A stretch of 64,000 bases of DNA from Stereum hirsutum FP-91666 SS1. Lineage: Eukaryota; Basidiomycota; Agaricomycetes; Russulales; Stereaceae. Positions within the stretch are counted from its first letter, which is position 1. Every line of letters starts with the position of its first letter. The position numbers and the translations under genes are program-made. The DNA is taken from assembly GCF_000264905.1 (NCBI RefSeq), contig NW_006763134.1, positions 2,171,921 to 2,235,920 of the forward strand, read 5' to 3'. A model generated the notes under the pieces. It ran no database searches, was not told the origin of the DNA, and saw only the letters and a program-made list of their open reading frames with translations. Positions 36,201 through 47,958 of this stretch are shown here, one piece after another.

Positions 36201-39200
36201 TCGGATCATACAGTCTGTCGTGACGGATAACAGCAGCTCGTGCGTCAGGTGAGGTCCATCCGGTTCATGCACACTGACCATCTCTCACATGTTTATTTTA
36301 TCCAGTGGGAACCAGTTTGATGTGGACGACGCGATCCTTGCGTCTTTCGAGAACCTTAACGTCGATTTAGATATTGAGAGCGGGGTCCGTATTGACCAAT
36401 GTAAGGACATCGCTTTTGAGAAACGTATTTTCTTCCTAACTCGTTCTGCGTTAGCCTTCGCCGCCGACTTGACTTTCAACCAATCGAATATCCCTGCTCT
36501 CGTAAGCCAATCCCGACTGATTTTGACTGATGTACAACATTGACAGGCATATAGACAGACAACACGGCTCTCTATCTGATAGGGGCAGTAGCTCCTCCGA
36601 TCGTCCAGACCTTAGTTGATCAAGCGGAGCTCTCGTTCAGCCAAGCAAACATCTCGTTCGTATTCCCGTATTCCCCCTACGCTACCACAGAATAACATCG
36701 CCGATCTAGGAATATCACCAATGAGGGCTTTGACTTGTCGTTATCGGGTTCGTTGACCAACACTGGCCCACTTGATGCGGAGATTGCCTTCGTCGAACCT
36801 GTTACGTGAGTTCCAAAAGCTCTGCACATACCGACTAGGTACTAATGCTATGGTAAAGTGTCTCATGGAATGGCAACGACATCGCCCAGATATCCCTTCC
36901 TTCGGGTCAGTAAACTCAATGTTTTTTCAGGGCTTACAGGATCTGCTTGACGGAAAGGCATCTACAGTATGTGCTAGTGCAAATAGCGGTGTGCCGGACT
37001 ACGAGACCAATGGACATTTATCTATCACTGACACAGACGGGTGAGTGTTGTCCACAACAACTCAAGTGCGGCTTTCGAAGAACCTTTTGACCAAGCGAAA
37101 CACTCAGGTTCACGTCGTTCACCACCTTCTTACTGCATAATCCGAGCTTCGAATGGATTGTCTCGACCTCCGCCCTCCGGGTAACTGCACTTGGGACCAT
37201 TTTCGATGGTGTACGCCTGAGCAAGAACATCTCTCTGGATGCCTTCAACAATTTGCCTGGCGTGACGATAAGCGACTTCGATCTCACTGGTAGTACGAGT
37301 GACGGAGGCATTACGTTCAACACATCATCATCTATTCCTTCCCCTGCCGGTAAATATTCCTTCCTCTTTTGGCACGATGATAGTTATTGACTCCTACTCA
37401 GATCTCGGTATCAACCTTGGCACGGTCGGGTTCTTCGCCTTCTTCGAAGGCACTGAGGTCGGCCGTGAGTGACATCTGCATGCCTCATAAGCTGTATCTT
37501 GACAAGCTCCTATTTCAGCCATCGAGGGGGACAGCCTCTCACTTGCACCGAAGTCCACCACAATGGAAGTTTTGACCGGCGAAATCGTCACACCGAGCGA
37601 CAATGATCTATCCGAGATAGACAAGCTCTTCTCGCAGTATGTCTCCGGAGTCAACCAGACGCTCAACGTCGACGGTGATAGCGTAGAGCCGGGTGGACCT
37701 GGTACAGCAGAGATTGGTTGGTTGAGTACCGCATTCAAGACTCTCGAGCTGAATGTTATACTACCCGGGCTTCAAGAGTCTCTCATCTCCGCCGTTTCTT
37801 TGACATTTCCTACCGATATTGTGCAGACTGGAGTTGCCGAAGCCACATTCACGCTTTCCAATCCGTTCACGGCCGGACTGAATGTTATCGAAGCTTCTGC
37901 CAATGCGACGTTCCGCAACTTGTCCCTCGGTGATATTGACCATGTTGATCTATCATCATCGCCTATCCATGCGGATGGACACTCGAACGTCACTTCTCAG
38001 GATTTACCATTCCACTTTAACCTTGATCCCACGACTATCATTACGCTCTTAACGGATGGGGCCTCCGACAATGGCGTGGATTTAGGGCCCCTGCCAGACT
38101 TATTCGCTATTGCACTCGCAAATCCGGACTACGGCTCGCAAATCAATACGGTGCGTCATCATGACGAGGCGAGATTTTCCCTTCTGACATAGCTCATTAG
38201 TCCGTCGTAACGGATGGTAATTCGTCGTGTGTGAGGTTGGTACACCTAGTGGCATCCAAACATGACTTATGACTGACCAACCACTACTAGCGGCAACCAA
38301 TTTGACGTGGACGACGCCATCCTGGCCGCACTCAAGAACCTTCAAGTTAACCTTGATGTCGAGAGTGAAGTTCGGATCGATCAATGCAAGTTTCATTCTG
38401 TTTAAATCTCGTTTCAATGTTGACGCCTTTCCTCCCTTACTAGCCTTCGCCGCAGACATCACGTTCAACCAATCGAATGTCCCCGCTCAGGTACGTGTGT
38501 CATCCCTCAAGATGGATAGCTCCTCGTAACGGGTCTTGCCATTAGACGGATTCTACGGCTCTGTATTTGATAGGTGCTGTGGCGCCCCCTATCGTTCAAA
38601 CCATAGTAGACGAAGCTGTTCTCGCCTTTAACGAGGCAAACATCACGTATGGTTTCCTACTACACACAAAAGCCACTCTTTCGTTACTGATCCTCAAACA
38701 GAAATATAACTGATGAAGGCTTCGACTTGTCTCTCGTTGGCTCTCTGACTGACGCTGGTCCTCTCGATGCGTTGATCACCTTTGTGGACCCTGTGACGTG
38801 AGAATCCCAACAGCCCACTCTTCATATTCCGATTTATTAAACATCAAATCAGGGTGTCATGGAATGGGAACGACATTGCGGAGATCACGCTTCCTCCCGG
38901 TATGTTCCTTTACATCGGAAACAATCCTATATGCTGATGCACTTATTGATTGTAGTCTGCTCGGCTGCGAACTCTGGTGTTCCGAACTATCAGACTGATG
39001 CGCATCTTACCATCCTCGATACTGATGAGTGGGTTTGTTTTGTGATCAAATTGGCCGCCACTTGACCGCGCTTGCTATCAGGTTCACGACGTTCACGGAG
39101 TATATTCTCAGTAATCCGAGCTTTGAGTGGATCGTATCGACAACTGCTCTTCGTGTGACCGCCCTCGGGACTGCCTTCGACAACGTCAATCTTAGCAAAA

Positions 39201-41962
39201 ACCTCACGTTCAAAGCTTTCAACAACCTTCCTGGCGTGACAATCTCCAATTTTGATCTTCCCTCGGACGATCCGGCCGGTGGGATCCATGTCGAGACAGA
39301 TGCTGACATCCCTTCACCTGCACGTGAGTTTTGCGCTGACCACAGCACCCATATTCAAGGCTGATCACTGTTGCTTAGAACTCGGGATCGAGCTTGGAAC
39401 TGTAGCGTTTTCCGCATTCTATGAGGGTCTGGAGGTTGGATGTATGTCCTATGCTTTTACGAGTTCGTAAAGTTCCTTTATCTGACTTTCTTTTCAACAG
39501 CGCTCTCGGGTGACAATCTGTTCCTGGCTGCCGAATCGGACACAACCCTTCATCTTTCCGGTCGCCTGATTCCTCAGAGCGGTGATGATCTCAGTACCAT
39601 CGGGCAGCTCTTTACTCAATTCCTGGCCGGTGAAAACTCAACCTTGAACGTAGAGGGAGATTCAGTGCAGCCTCCTGGTGCAAGTGGCGCAGTTGGATGG
39701 CTGACGACTGCTTTCAAAACCTTGGTGAGACTTGGTTGCCTGATGGCATGGGCATGGTGCACTAACTGGCTAAATTCTTGTAGACGCTGAACGTGACATT
39801 ACCTGGGGAGAAATTCACGGTCATCGAGTCCATCATGCTTTCCGATTTGGAGTTAGTCATGACGGACGACTCTGAAGCATTTGCACCCCTAGCCAGCTCG
39901 GAGCACACCCTGGCCCAGTTCAAGAATCCGTTCGGCTTCTCTCTCCAGGTTGTCGATTCAGGCGAGAACATCACTCTTTCGTCTGACGGAACCGATATTG
40001 CCGAGGTACCCGCCTACTTGCGACATACCGTTGCTCATTGCTGACGTCGTGACCCGTCTATAGTTGGTTGTACCCTCGACCCCAACTGAGAGCGGCGTAT
40101 CTACAGGAAATGTCGCCGATCTGACCATCAGCTTTTCCAATGCGACATTGACTTCTCTGAACAATGACGCCTTCTCGGCGTTCTTCGAGGCAGTGACGGA
40201 CACAGAGGGAGTCAGCTTCGAGTTAAATGGGGAGGCTAATATCGTAGCCAGGACCTCTATCGGCGATGTCCCGATCGCAGGTGTAAGTGTGATCACTAAG
40301 TCACCCTATTTCTAACCTCACTTACGATATATTCCAGATTGGATTCAATGTGACGACAAGCTTGGCTGGTAAGCTCTTTGTTAGGCAAGATAACAGGCAC
40401 TCCTGCTGACGTTCGCTTACAGGTCTCAACGGACTGGGCGGCACTGCGCAACTCAGCAACGTCTCTGTGACCGGCAGTGGAGGTGATGGCGGGAGCGAGT
40501 ATATTGTCGCACCTTTGACCGTTGCGCTCAGCAATCCCTCCAACATTTCCCTGGACACGGACGACGTGTCCTTCGCCGTGTACTATGACAATATCAAGAT
40601 TGGAAGAGCAGCTATTGACGTAGGTCTTTCTCTGCTTATACACCGAAGAAGATTACTCATGAGGGCATCCCTTCATAGAACCTGAACCTGGTTCCAGGCG
40701 ATAACTCGGTTGAGGCAGAGTTCCACTACATGCCAGATGATGCCAACGACACAATCGCACAAGGATTCATCAGCGACTTCGTGCAGTCTTCCGACAGTCT
40801 TCCGCTTACCATCAAAGGAGACGAGGACAGCTCACCGTATGGATCTCTTGTTCCTGCATTGGAAGGTATAACTATCGAAACCAGTCTAGAGAGTACGTCA
40901 AGTATCCATTTCATCTTACAGTGACATGTACCCTAATTGCTATTGTGCACCGTCTCTCCAGGCATGAATGCTGCGCCAATCATCACGCACATCAACGTGT
41001 TCATAACTCTGGATACTCTGCTCGATAATCTTGTCTCTATCAATTTCGATGTGCGTTCTATTCACCATTAGCCCCTAACTGATTTGTTAATGAACGATTA
41101 AACTTGCTCCTTTCAGCTCGCGAACCCTCTCGATTCCGATTTGACCGTCACATTCTCCCAAGTCGACTCCGGTGTGGATAATACCACGTATGCCCACTTC
41201 GACCAGAGCTTCGACAGCTTCGTTGTCCCAGCTGGAGGCACGGCCAATTCTGGTACCTTCGGTAATGTCCTTCTTACCAAAGGTGCTTTGCTTTCGTTGG
41301 GTATTATTCCACTGGGGTATCTCGATGTCTTTGCTGCCGCCACAATCCAGTAAGCCCACGTCTATCGTTATCTTGAAAATATATAATACTAAACGGCCTT
41401 TTCTCTTTTCACCAGGGTTGGCGACCAGAGCGGATATACTCTTCCCTGGCTCCACATCACGCAATACGACGTTCCAACGACTTATGGTCTTTCTCTCAGC
41501 ATATCCGAGATGCAGTCGATCCTAACCAACTCGACGAACTCGACCTCGCCGGCGTCTAGCATCCTCTCAGGTGCAGGATCCGCCGCGTCTAGCATCGTCT
41601 CAGGAGCTACTAGCTTCGCCGGCAGCGTCGTTTCTGGAGTGACCAGTGCTGCAGGAAGTATCGTCAGCGGTGTTACCAGCGCAGCCGGAAGCGTTGTCAG
41701 TGAGATTACGAGCGATGCGGGCAGCGTGGTGAGCGAAGTGACGAGTGGCGTGGGGAGTGTAGTCAGCGATGTTACCAGCGATGCGGGAAGTATCTTCAGT
41801 GATGCGACGAGCGCGATCGATAGTGCAACGTCGGAGGCAGCGAGCGCGGCTGGAAGTGTAGTGTCAGGGATTGTGGGAGGGATTACGGGGGCGCTGCCTG
41901 AGCCAACGGTGGACGCTGCAACGGCGTCTTCGACTGCGTCAGCTTCGGACTCAGGCTCATGA
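27221..41962 (+). CDS. Giant Tag1-like (DUF3712) single-pass membrane protein
   Basis: A single gene with dozens of short introns runs from the ATG at 27221 to the TGA at 41960-41962. The product is roughly 3,500 residues; I did not resolve every junction, and 30780-30930 is unclear. Exons 27221-27320 and 27457-27829 encode a Gly/Ala-rich head of about 100 residues. One membrane segment (FLLGLVVSALIGIGLLFVIL) follows. The rest is beta-rich repeats full of N-glycosylation sequons, with signatures such as NPFTASIN, FNNLPGVTIS, GEIIPPSD and WISGEN-type strands. Yeast Tag1, a vacuolar membrane protein linked to autophagy termination, belongs to this family; vacuolar location here is inferred. A module of about 2 kb is present three times (33.5-39.4 kb), and the tail is an 11-residue repeat. 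No stop or frameshift was noticed in the parts read. Confidence 0.78.
33553..39450 (+). repeat. Three tandem copies of a 2-kb module inside the Tag1-like gene
   Basis: The phrase DIDHVDVSSSPIHADGH recurs near 33888, 35878 and 37933. ALYLIGAVAPPIVQT recurs near 34513, 36567 and 38558. The spacing is thus 1.99-2.05 kb. FNNLPGVTIS follows each time. Intron positions are mostly shared, for example right after GSQINT in all three copies. Codon third positions differ widely, so the copies are old or have not been homogenised recently. Confidence 0.88.
41552..41881 (+). repeat. Ten perfect-length 33-bp units coding an 11-residue repeat
   Basis: Ten consecutive units of exactly 11 codons follow the pattern A-G-S-V-V-S-x-V-T-S-A, for example AGSVVSGVTSA, AGSIVSGVTSA and AGSVVSEITSD. 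Small or branched hydrophobic residues fall at positions 1, 4, 5 and 8, and Ser or Thr at 3, 6, 9 and 10. Position 7 changes from Gly to Glu/Asp along the array. There is no insertion or deletion in 330 bp. It lies at the extreme C-terminus of the Tag1-like protein. Confidence 0.92.
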
Positions 41963-42854
41963 TAATTTTACTTTTGCTGCTATCTCTGTACTTGTAGTGA
42001 GTGCTTCAGCCCGCCTTCTTCCCAACCATTGTGCTGACCTGCTATCGTAGTCGGTTATGAAATCACTCCATCTCACGTCTTGTCGCACGATGCTTTGCAT
42101 ACACGTCTTCACTGTCATCAACGGACCTTTCACTATTTTTTGCATGCCTTTGCTCGATGGACCCTGCTCACCATTATTTCTTGGCATCGCTGTGTTCGAG
42201 CGCAGCTGAACTTGCTATCGTATATCGCATACTATCTGTGGTCCGACAGAGTCACCGTTCTATACCGTGATCTCACGCACTTGTGATGTCCCCGTTACCG
42301 CCCAAAAGCCTTGATTTGATACGTATGTTATGTTCTTCCGCTTCGCGTCCGATTCACCGTTTACCCAGTACAAATACCTTTTATACCTGCTTCTCTCTGT
42401 GTGTTAGTACTTTCTGCTATTTTTCATACTTCGGCCTGTGTCAACATACATCGGTCCTTCGATAGTGTATACACACTTTTGTACAATGCTTTTTGCGCTG
42501 CAAAACCCATGCAAGTTGCGTGAGGACCATTTGGCTGTATCTTCGCTTCAAGCGACACGTAATAAAAATTATATTCCCAGTCATCTCCTCTGTATGAGAC
42601 GGTTACAGCCAGCTAACTGGCGGCGTGCGTACTTGCCAGCATCTGTCTGAAACTGGTTTGACCACGAATAACCCAGGTCTGATGGTACCCAATGTGGGAC
42701 AAACGTCCTAGTCGAAAGCAACATTGAGATGATGCGCGTCTAATAAAAACTACTGGCATCAAGTACAAGAAAATTAGCACTTCGCAGACACGTCTTCAGT
42801 CTATCTACCGCCAAGTCGCACTGCACGAGCGTCTCGTTATATATGCTGCACAGC
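41963..42854. other. Intergenic between convergent genes
   Basis: The 3' flanks of the Tag1-like gene and of arginyl-tRNA synthetase lie here. The stretch is pyrimidine-rich with many TTT and CTT runs. No gene or repeat was recognised. Confidence 0.5.
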
Positions 42855-45608
42855 TCACATCCTGTCCAACGGCCTAATGCTCAACAGCCTCATTCCCGCC
42901 CCAAGCACGTCCCTCGCACAAAGATACAACCACATCCTCGCCTTCTTCTTCTCCACATCCGCCTCACTCTTGATCACCACCGTCTCCCACGCACTTGAGA
43001 TCGCATGGCTCAACCTAAACAAGAAGGTCACCACTCCGCTCGGCTCATGCGTTTTGAGCGCCGTCTTGACGACGTCGGGGTATGTGCCGAGGAGGAATAC
43101 GATTTCGCGAGCGGCGGGCTCGATGAGAAGGGAAGTGTCAATTTCAGAGGGAGGTGGGAGGGGGAAGATTTCGGGGTTTTTGCGAGCGACGGAGGCGAGA
43201 CGGACGTGGGCGTATTGGAGGTAGGGACCGGTGTCGCCCTCGAAGGATTTCATTCGGTCCCAGCTGAAGTTGTAGTTATTGATTCTGCGCATCGTCAATT
43301 ACACACATTAGTACGAGTGCGCCTCGAAGAGTATGCGAATGGGGTGAAATGAGACGAACCGCTTGGCAGCCATGTCCTGGATCTTGATACCGGTGATACC
43401 GATTTCCAGACTCGTGTACTCCGGATCCTCGATAGCGGCATACTTCTCCTCATTCTTCCTCATCTGCTCATGCATGACCGCCGCAGCCTCCGTGATGATC
43501 TGGTCCAAGAACACAGCCGTGCCCTTCCTGGTAGACATACCCAGGACGAGACCATAGTTGACGTGTTCGAGACGGTCGGCCCAGGGGAACTCCATGAGCT
43601 TGAGGATCTTGAAAAATTGGGAGACATGGAGGTCCTGTTGGGAGGAGATAATGTAGATCATCTTATCGAAATTATATTTCTCGTATCGCTCAATGGCGCC
43701 TCCGATGTCTCGAGTGAGGTAGATCGACGTTCCGTCTGCGTTCGATAAGCCCAGTTAGAACAGCGGTCACAGACGCTCGGTAGAACGGAATGACCAACCT
43801 TTTTTCCTCAAAACCGCCTTTCCCATCTTCCACTTCTCCAAATCCACCAACTTCGCCCCCTCAATATCGCTGATTAACCCCATCTCATTCAGCCTCTCCA
43901 ACGCCTTATCCTGCCACTCCTTGCCCACCTTACTTTCCCCCGTATACTCATCGAAGCTCACGTTCAACCTCGCATATTCCTCCTCGTACTTCTTCACTGA
44001 CAGCTCCCGCCAGACCCGCCAATTGGATAGTGCAGACTCGTCGCCATCCTCCATGCGCCTAAACCAGGCGGCAGCGGCGGTCTTGACGGACTCGTCTTTG
44101 GTTGCGTCGGCGTTGATTTTGACGTAGATATCGTAGAGATGCTTGATCGCGTCTTTTTGGAGCTCTTCTTGTGAGCCGTACTTCTCGAATCCGACGGCGA
44201 TCAACCCGAACTGGCAACATGGCCCAAAAAGGAAGGTTCGATCAGCCACACAGATTCTTTCCGCTCCCAACTTGGCTGGTCAAAAAGAGAAAAGGAGAGC
44301 GGAACACACCTGAGTTCCCCAATCACCCAGATAGTTCAAGCTGACAACGTCCCACCCACACGCCTGATATAAATTCGCCAAAAACGCTCCAATGATCGTG
44401 CTCCTCAAATGCCCCACATGGAAGCTCTTGGCGATATTCGGACTCGAGTACTCGAGTACGACTTTCTTCCCCTTTCCGGACGTATTCGATCCGTACTCGG
44501 GCTTTTGGGAGGGGGTGTCGTGCGAGAGTGTGTGGACTTGGGTTAGGACGGCGCGGGTGAGGGAGGCGGTGTTGCACATGAAGTGGAGGAAGGCTTTGTC
44601 GTGTTGGACGGAAGAGATGAAGTCATCGGCTTGAAACTAGAAGTGAACAGGGGAAGATAAGTCAGTCATTTGAGCTGAATTAACTGTTTTGATACATCGT
44701 CCAGGGTGGATGAGAGTATCATATCATTCAAGTTATCATGAGGAATTTTTGGGTTTCTCGTATTCCTGAAGCGATGAGAATCTAGATCAACGTGCTAACA
44801 AGTGCATGCCATATGATCCCTAGGAGAGCCTGTAACAGTCACAACTCCGCAAAATAAACTGTAGGTCGAGTATACGGTCTGCTATACTGACGTATTCGCT
44901 AGCCATTTTCGAAGGTCAAAGTATCAATCAACCTTTCAGGACTGGAAGGTTATTGGCTGTCCGAAAGTTGATGCACGCTGTGAGGAGCGCCCACACTGAC
45001 GGGCGACCGCCACACAGACAAGACATGATAGATATCACCCTAAAGAGATAATGTTCTTGAAGTTATTGACAAACGAGGGTCTCCCAAAGGATTGGAAGAC
45101 AAACGCAATTGACCATGGGCAAAATAGCGAGGCGTTTGGGTGTAAGGAACGCTCTTCAGCAAACCCTCAAGCCTGCGCCCGCCACATCTCAATTCTATCA
45201 GAGGTCACAACAACCATCCGTGCCCAGCCTTCAGCAACATATTGGTTCTGCAGCAATTACACCACAACATATCATGCGCAATATGTGTTGGGCCACACTG
45301 TGCAATGTGGGCGCTGTGCCTTCGACGTTTCTACCTCGCTCGAAACAAACAATACATGAATCAACGCTCACCGATTCGGTCACCTTCTTCGCCAAGTCGT
45401 CGATCTTACCGGGTAACCTAAACCTCGGCAACGCAATGGTAAAGTCAACACCCTTCTTCCCGTAGTCCACTCCTTCATAAACCTTCTCGACCGTCAGCGG
45501 TGGCCCAAGCGCATCTGCAACTCGCTTTGCTATCGAAATCCTGAAAGAATCGAGTACACATCGCCCTGGCTCCGTTCCAGGTACTTCTGGGAGTGATGGT
45601 AGAGACAT
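42855..45608 (-). CDS. Arginyl-tRNA synthetase, cytosolic type (593 aa)
   Basis: Class I synthetase that charges tRNA-Arg. Five minus-strand exons (45372-45608, 44310-44636, 43799-44210, 43360-43735 and 42855-43284) total 1782 nt. The HIGH signature of ArgRS is present as [77 protein letters not shown] (the KMSKS-region equivalent) and [17 protein letters not shown] follow. The start [11 protein letters not shown] matches the N-terminus usual for fungal cytosolic forms. A TATATATATA lies 118 bp upstream. The frame stays open upstream of this ATG and encodes an Arg/Ser-rich stretch, but no ATG falls between it and the TATA. The first intron is 735 bp, more than ten times the local norm. Length and motifs are complete. 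Confidence 0.95.
44637..45371 (-). other. Oversized first intron of arginyl-tRNA synthetase
   Basis: The flanking exons join in frame (KKVTES to FQADDF), with donor GTGAGC and acceptor CTAG, so no coding exon is missing. The intron contains a plus-strand frame with ATG at 45115 in a good context (ACCATGG). That frame runs 116 codons to 45465, partly antisense to exon 1. It shows no known motif. Confidence 0.75.
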
Positions 45609-45725
45609 GAAGAGATCCGGAAGTGTTTTAGTCGTGGTCACTGGGAGAGTTGTGATCGCAGGTGCTGTAGGATCGAGTCGAATGAAAATTGACCGCCTGT
45701 GGATGATTTGTGAATATTTGGGGCG

Positions 45726-45735
45726 TATATATATA
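45726..45735 (-). promoter_or_regulatory. TATA box of arginyl-tRNA synthetase
   Basis: A symmetric TATATATATA lies 118 bp upstream of the ATG at 45608 (minus strand). Its symmetry means that direction is assigned from the gene only. Confidence 0.45.
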
Positions 45736-46299
45736 CAAGAGGGGGGGAGGGGGCGCCGGGAAAGGCAAGGCTGCTTATAACAGCTCGAGATGACTCGTGC
45801 AAGAATTTTGTTGACCGGGTTTGAAGCAAGCCCAAATCGATCTTCGCACCGAAAACAGCCAAAAGCAGCCACTAACACGGCCACGTGCTTGACTCGACTT
45901 TTAGTGGCGTGTGGCCTTGATGTGGCCCATACTCATGACATCGTTCACCATCGCGGTTGGAAGTCACTCGGTAAACATAATTGGTGATATTAAAGGTGAG
46001 ATCGTTCTTAAAGATGTGACAAGTAAAGATAAACATGAAGTGGCCATGATAGCGAGGAGGTGGCCCGACCGACTACTTAGTCCTCCCACAACTTCCGGTC
46101 AGAATTGAGGGCACAACGGGCAACGGTTACGGTTGCCACCAGCGCCGGGTGACACCTCATGGACAATACATTTCTTACTCTGTGTCAGGCTAACGCTTTG
46201 TCTTTCTGAACTAGCGTGGGATCGGGCACAGCGAAACGACAAAGAGACAAAGGCTGTAATCAGTGCCAGAGTGTCACACGTGCCGTTGGCACTGTTGCC
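45736..46299. other. Intergenic divergent spacer
   Basis: This is the divergent spacer between arginyl-tRNA synthetase and the next gene. No coding evidence was found. The right part leads into a TATA box. Confidence 0.45.
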
Positions 46300-46306
46300 T
46301 ATAAAA
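46300..46306 (+). promoter_or_regulatory. TATA box of the orphan gene at 46403
   Basis: TATAAAA lies 103 nt upstream of the chosen ATG (46403). Confidence 0.5.
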
Positions 46307-46402
46307 CCCCGTAGTCACAACTTGATCTCGGACTACAACACACCTCTCACCCCAGCACACCCCAGCCGCGTATCTCTGTTCCATACTTTTCACTCTACCG
46401 TC

Positions 46403-47711
46403 ATGTCTGAAGTCGTCGATACTAACAGCCTCATGTGCACGGAGGAAGATGTCTTAAAGCTCTGGCAGTCTGCTTTGCTCACCAACGTAGGTCTGTCGAA
46501 TATGAGTACTACCCGCCGTGACTAATGTTTATGCCCAGCCGGGTATTGCTTCAAAGATGACTCTAGAGGATCTCCGATCCTGGTATGGAGGATACTACGC
46601 CCCCGATGGAACGCGGCTCTATAGACACTCCTCCGTATCGCAAGCTTTGACCTCAGGAGAGCTCGTGTCGTATTTGAAACATAAAGGTACCCACGTCATG
46701 GCCCTCCTTGTACTCGTTACCATCATAACTGACAGAATATCTTGTAGAACTGCTAGGCCGAGGCTACCAGAATATTTCATTAGCCTCCAAGGACGCCAAA
46801 GCAGAGCTTCTTGTTCTCGCTTCAGGAGGGTCAACTCGAATTTTCCTTTCTCCAATAGGCAAACTAAAGATTCAAGAGTAGGTTCAGTAATACTCTTTAT
46901 CTTCAAAACAGTGGTTCAAATCCTACTATTTGTTCTCTAGTCCTGGTCCAAGCGTAGACGACGACGGAACATTCACGCTGCTGGTAGCCATGGGACTTCT
47001 TAGTGTCAAGAGAGTATGTCGTATTTCTTTCTGATGCGCTGGCCATTTGACTGAACGTAACCTCTGTAGATCTCGGAAATGCCTCACAATCCCGACTTTG
47101 GACGTGTTCGAATTCCGAACAAGGAGGTCCATCTCGGATTCTGGGGCGACTGGGTCGAGGTAAAAGCCCAGGACTACTGGTGGCGCTATGGCAGCCGCTC
47201 CTCGCTCCTCGCCGACGAGCTCCATGCTTCAATCCTTTCAGGCGACGTGAACCGTGTTCAATTATCCCTCAACCAGACTCTTGAGTCCATGACTTTCTCC
47301 GTTTCTGACCGCTTAGGCGACACGGGCTACGCCTTCTTCATTCTCAGTCTTCTTCACTACCGCACGGAATCTAGGGACGGGTGGGCATATGCAAGTGAAA
47401 TTGAGCCTCGATCTGGCAGAATTGATATCAGGGCCGTCAATCTAACCGAATTGAACAAAGAAGTCCTTCTCTGTGTTCAAGCAGCGCGCTCGAGCCTGGA
47501 GGAAGCCTCGGAGTTGTTGGACCGCTTCAAGTCTCACTGTCGAGAAGGAGAATCTAAAACTCTGGTATATAGCTTGGCCATACTTGGGAACGAATGTTAT
47601 GTTCAGTGTAGGTCAATGTCCGGTTGGCATCGACGTCAGGATGTGTCTACTGGCAGTGCGGGGGAGGTCGACTCCGAGATGTCCACCATGCTTGATTCTA
47701 TGACCATCTAG
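46403..47711 (+). CDS. Hypothetical protein, multi-exon, unknown function
   Basis: The start [10 protein letters not shown] has a TATA box at a normal distance. Clear exons are 46403-46486, 46539-46686 and the one beginning near 46751 ([20 protein letters not shown], ending IGKLKIQE). Then come a short exon [20 protein letters not shown] and a long final exon from about 47070 to 47711 with [20 protein letters not shown] and an acidic, Ser-rich end. The junction between IQE and WFK (about 46878-46911) does not fit a GT..AG intron in frame: the donor GTAGGT leaves two bases while WFK needs none. This could be a rare splice, an assembly error or a frameshift. I recognise no domain, signal peptide or membrane segment. 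Confidence 0.6.
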
Positions 47712-47958
47712 CATTGAATTCGTGTGGTCGTAACTTGTTGTATATAACACTCATATGTATATATTTACTGCCTTTCTGAATTGTTGGAACTTGAAGAACG
47801 TTTGATGTTTTGTAGTTGGGCCACTGCCTCCCGCCCTCATGTGCCACACGGCTGCTTTCGGCCAGAGTACTCACTTGTTCCCACGCGCCTCCCACGGCTG
47901 CGCGCAGGCTTGTAGACCACGATCAACGCATACCCTCTATCCTCGACGACGAGCAGTC

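Noticed and set aside
45051..45359. A second plus-strand frame in the ArgRS intron starting at 45051
   Set aside because: It overlaps the better frame at 45115 and has no motif; only the latter is kept as a finding.
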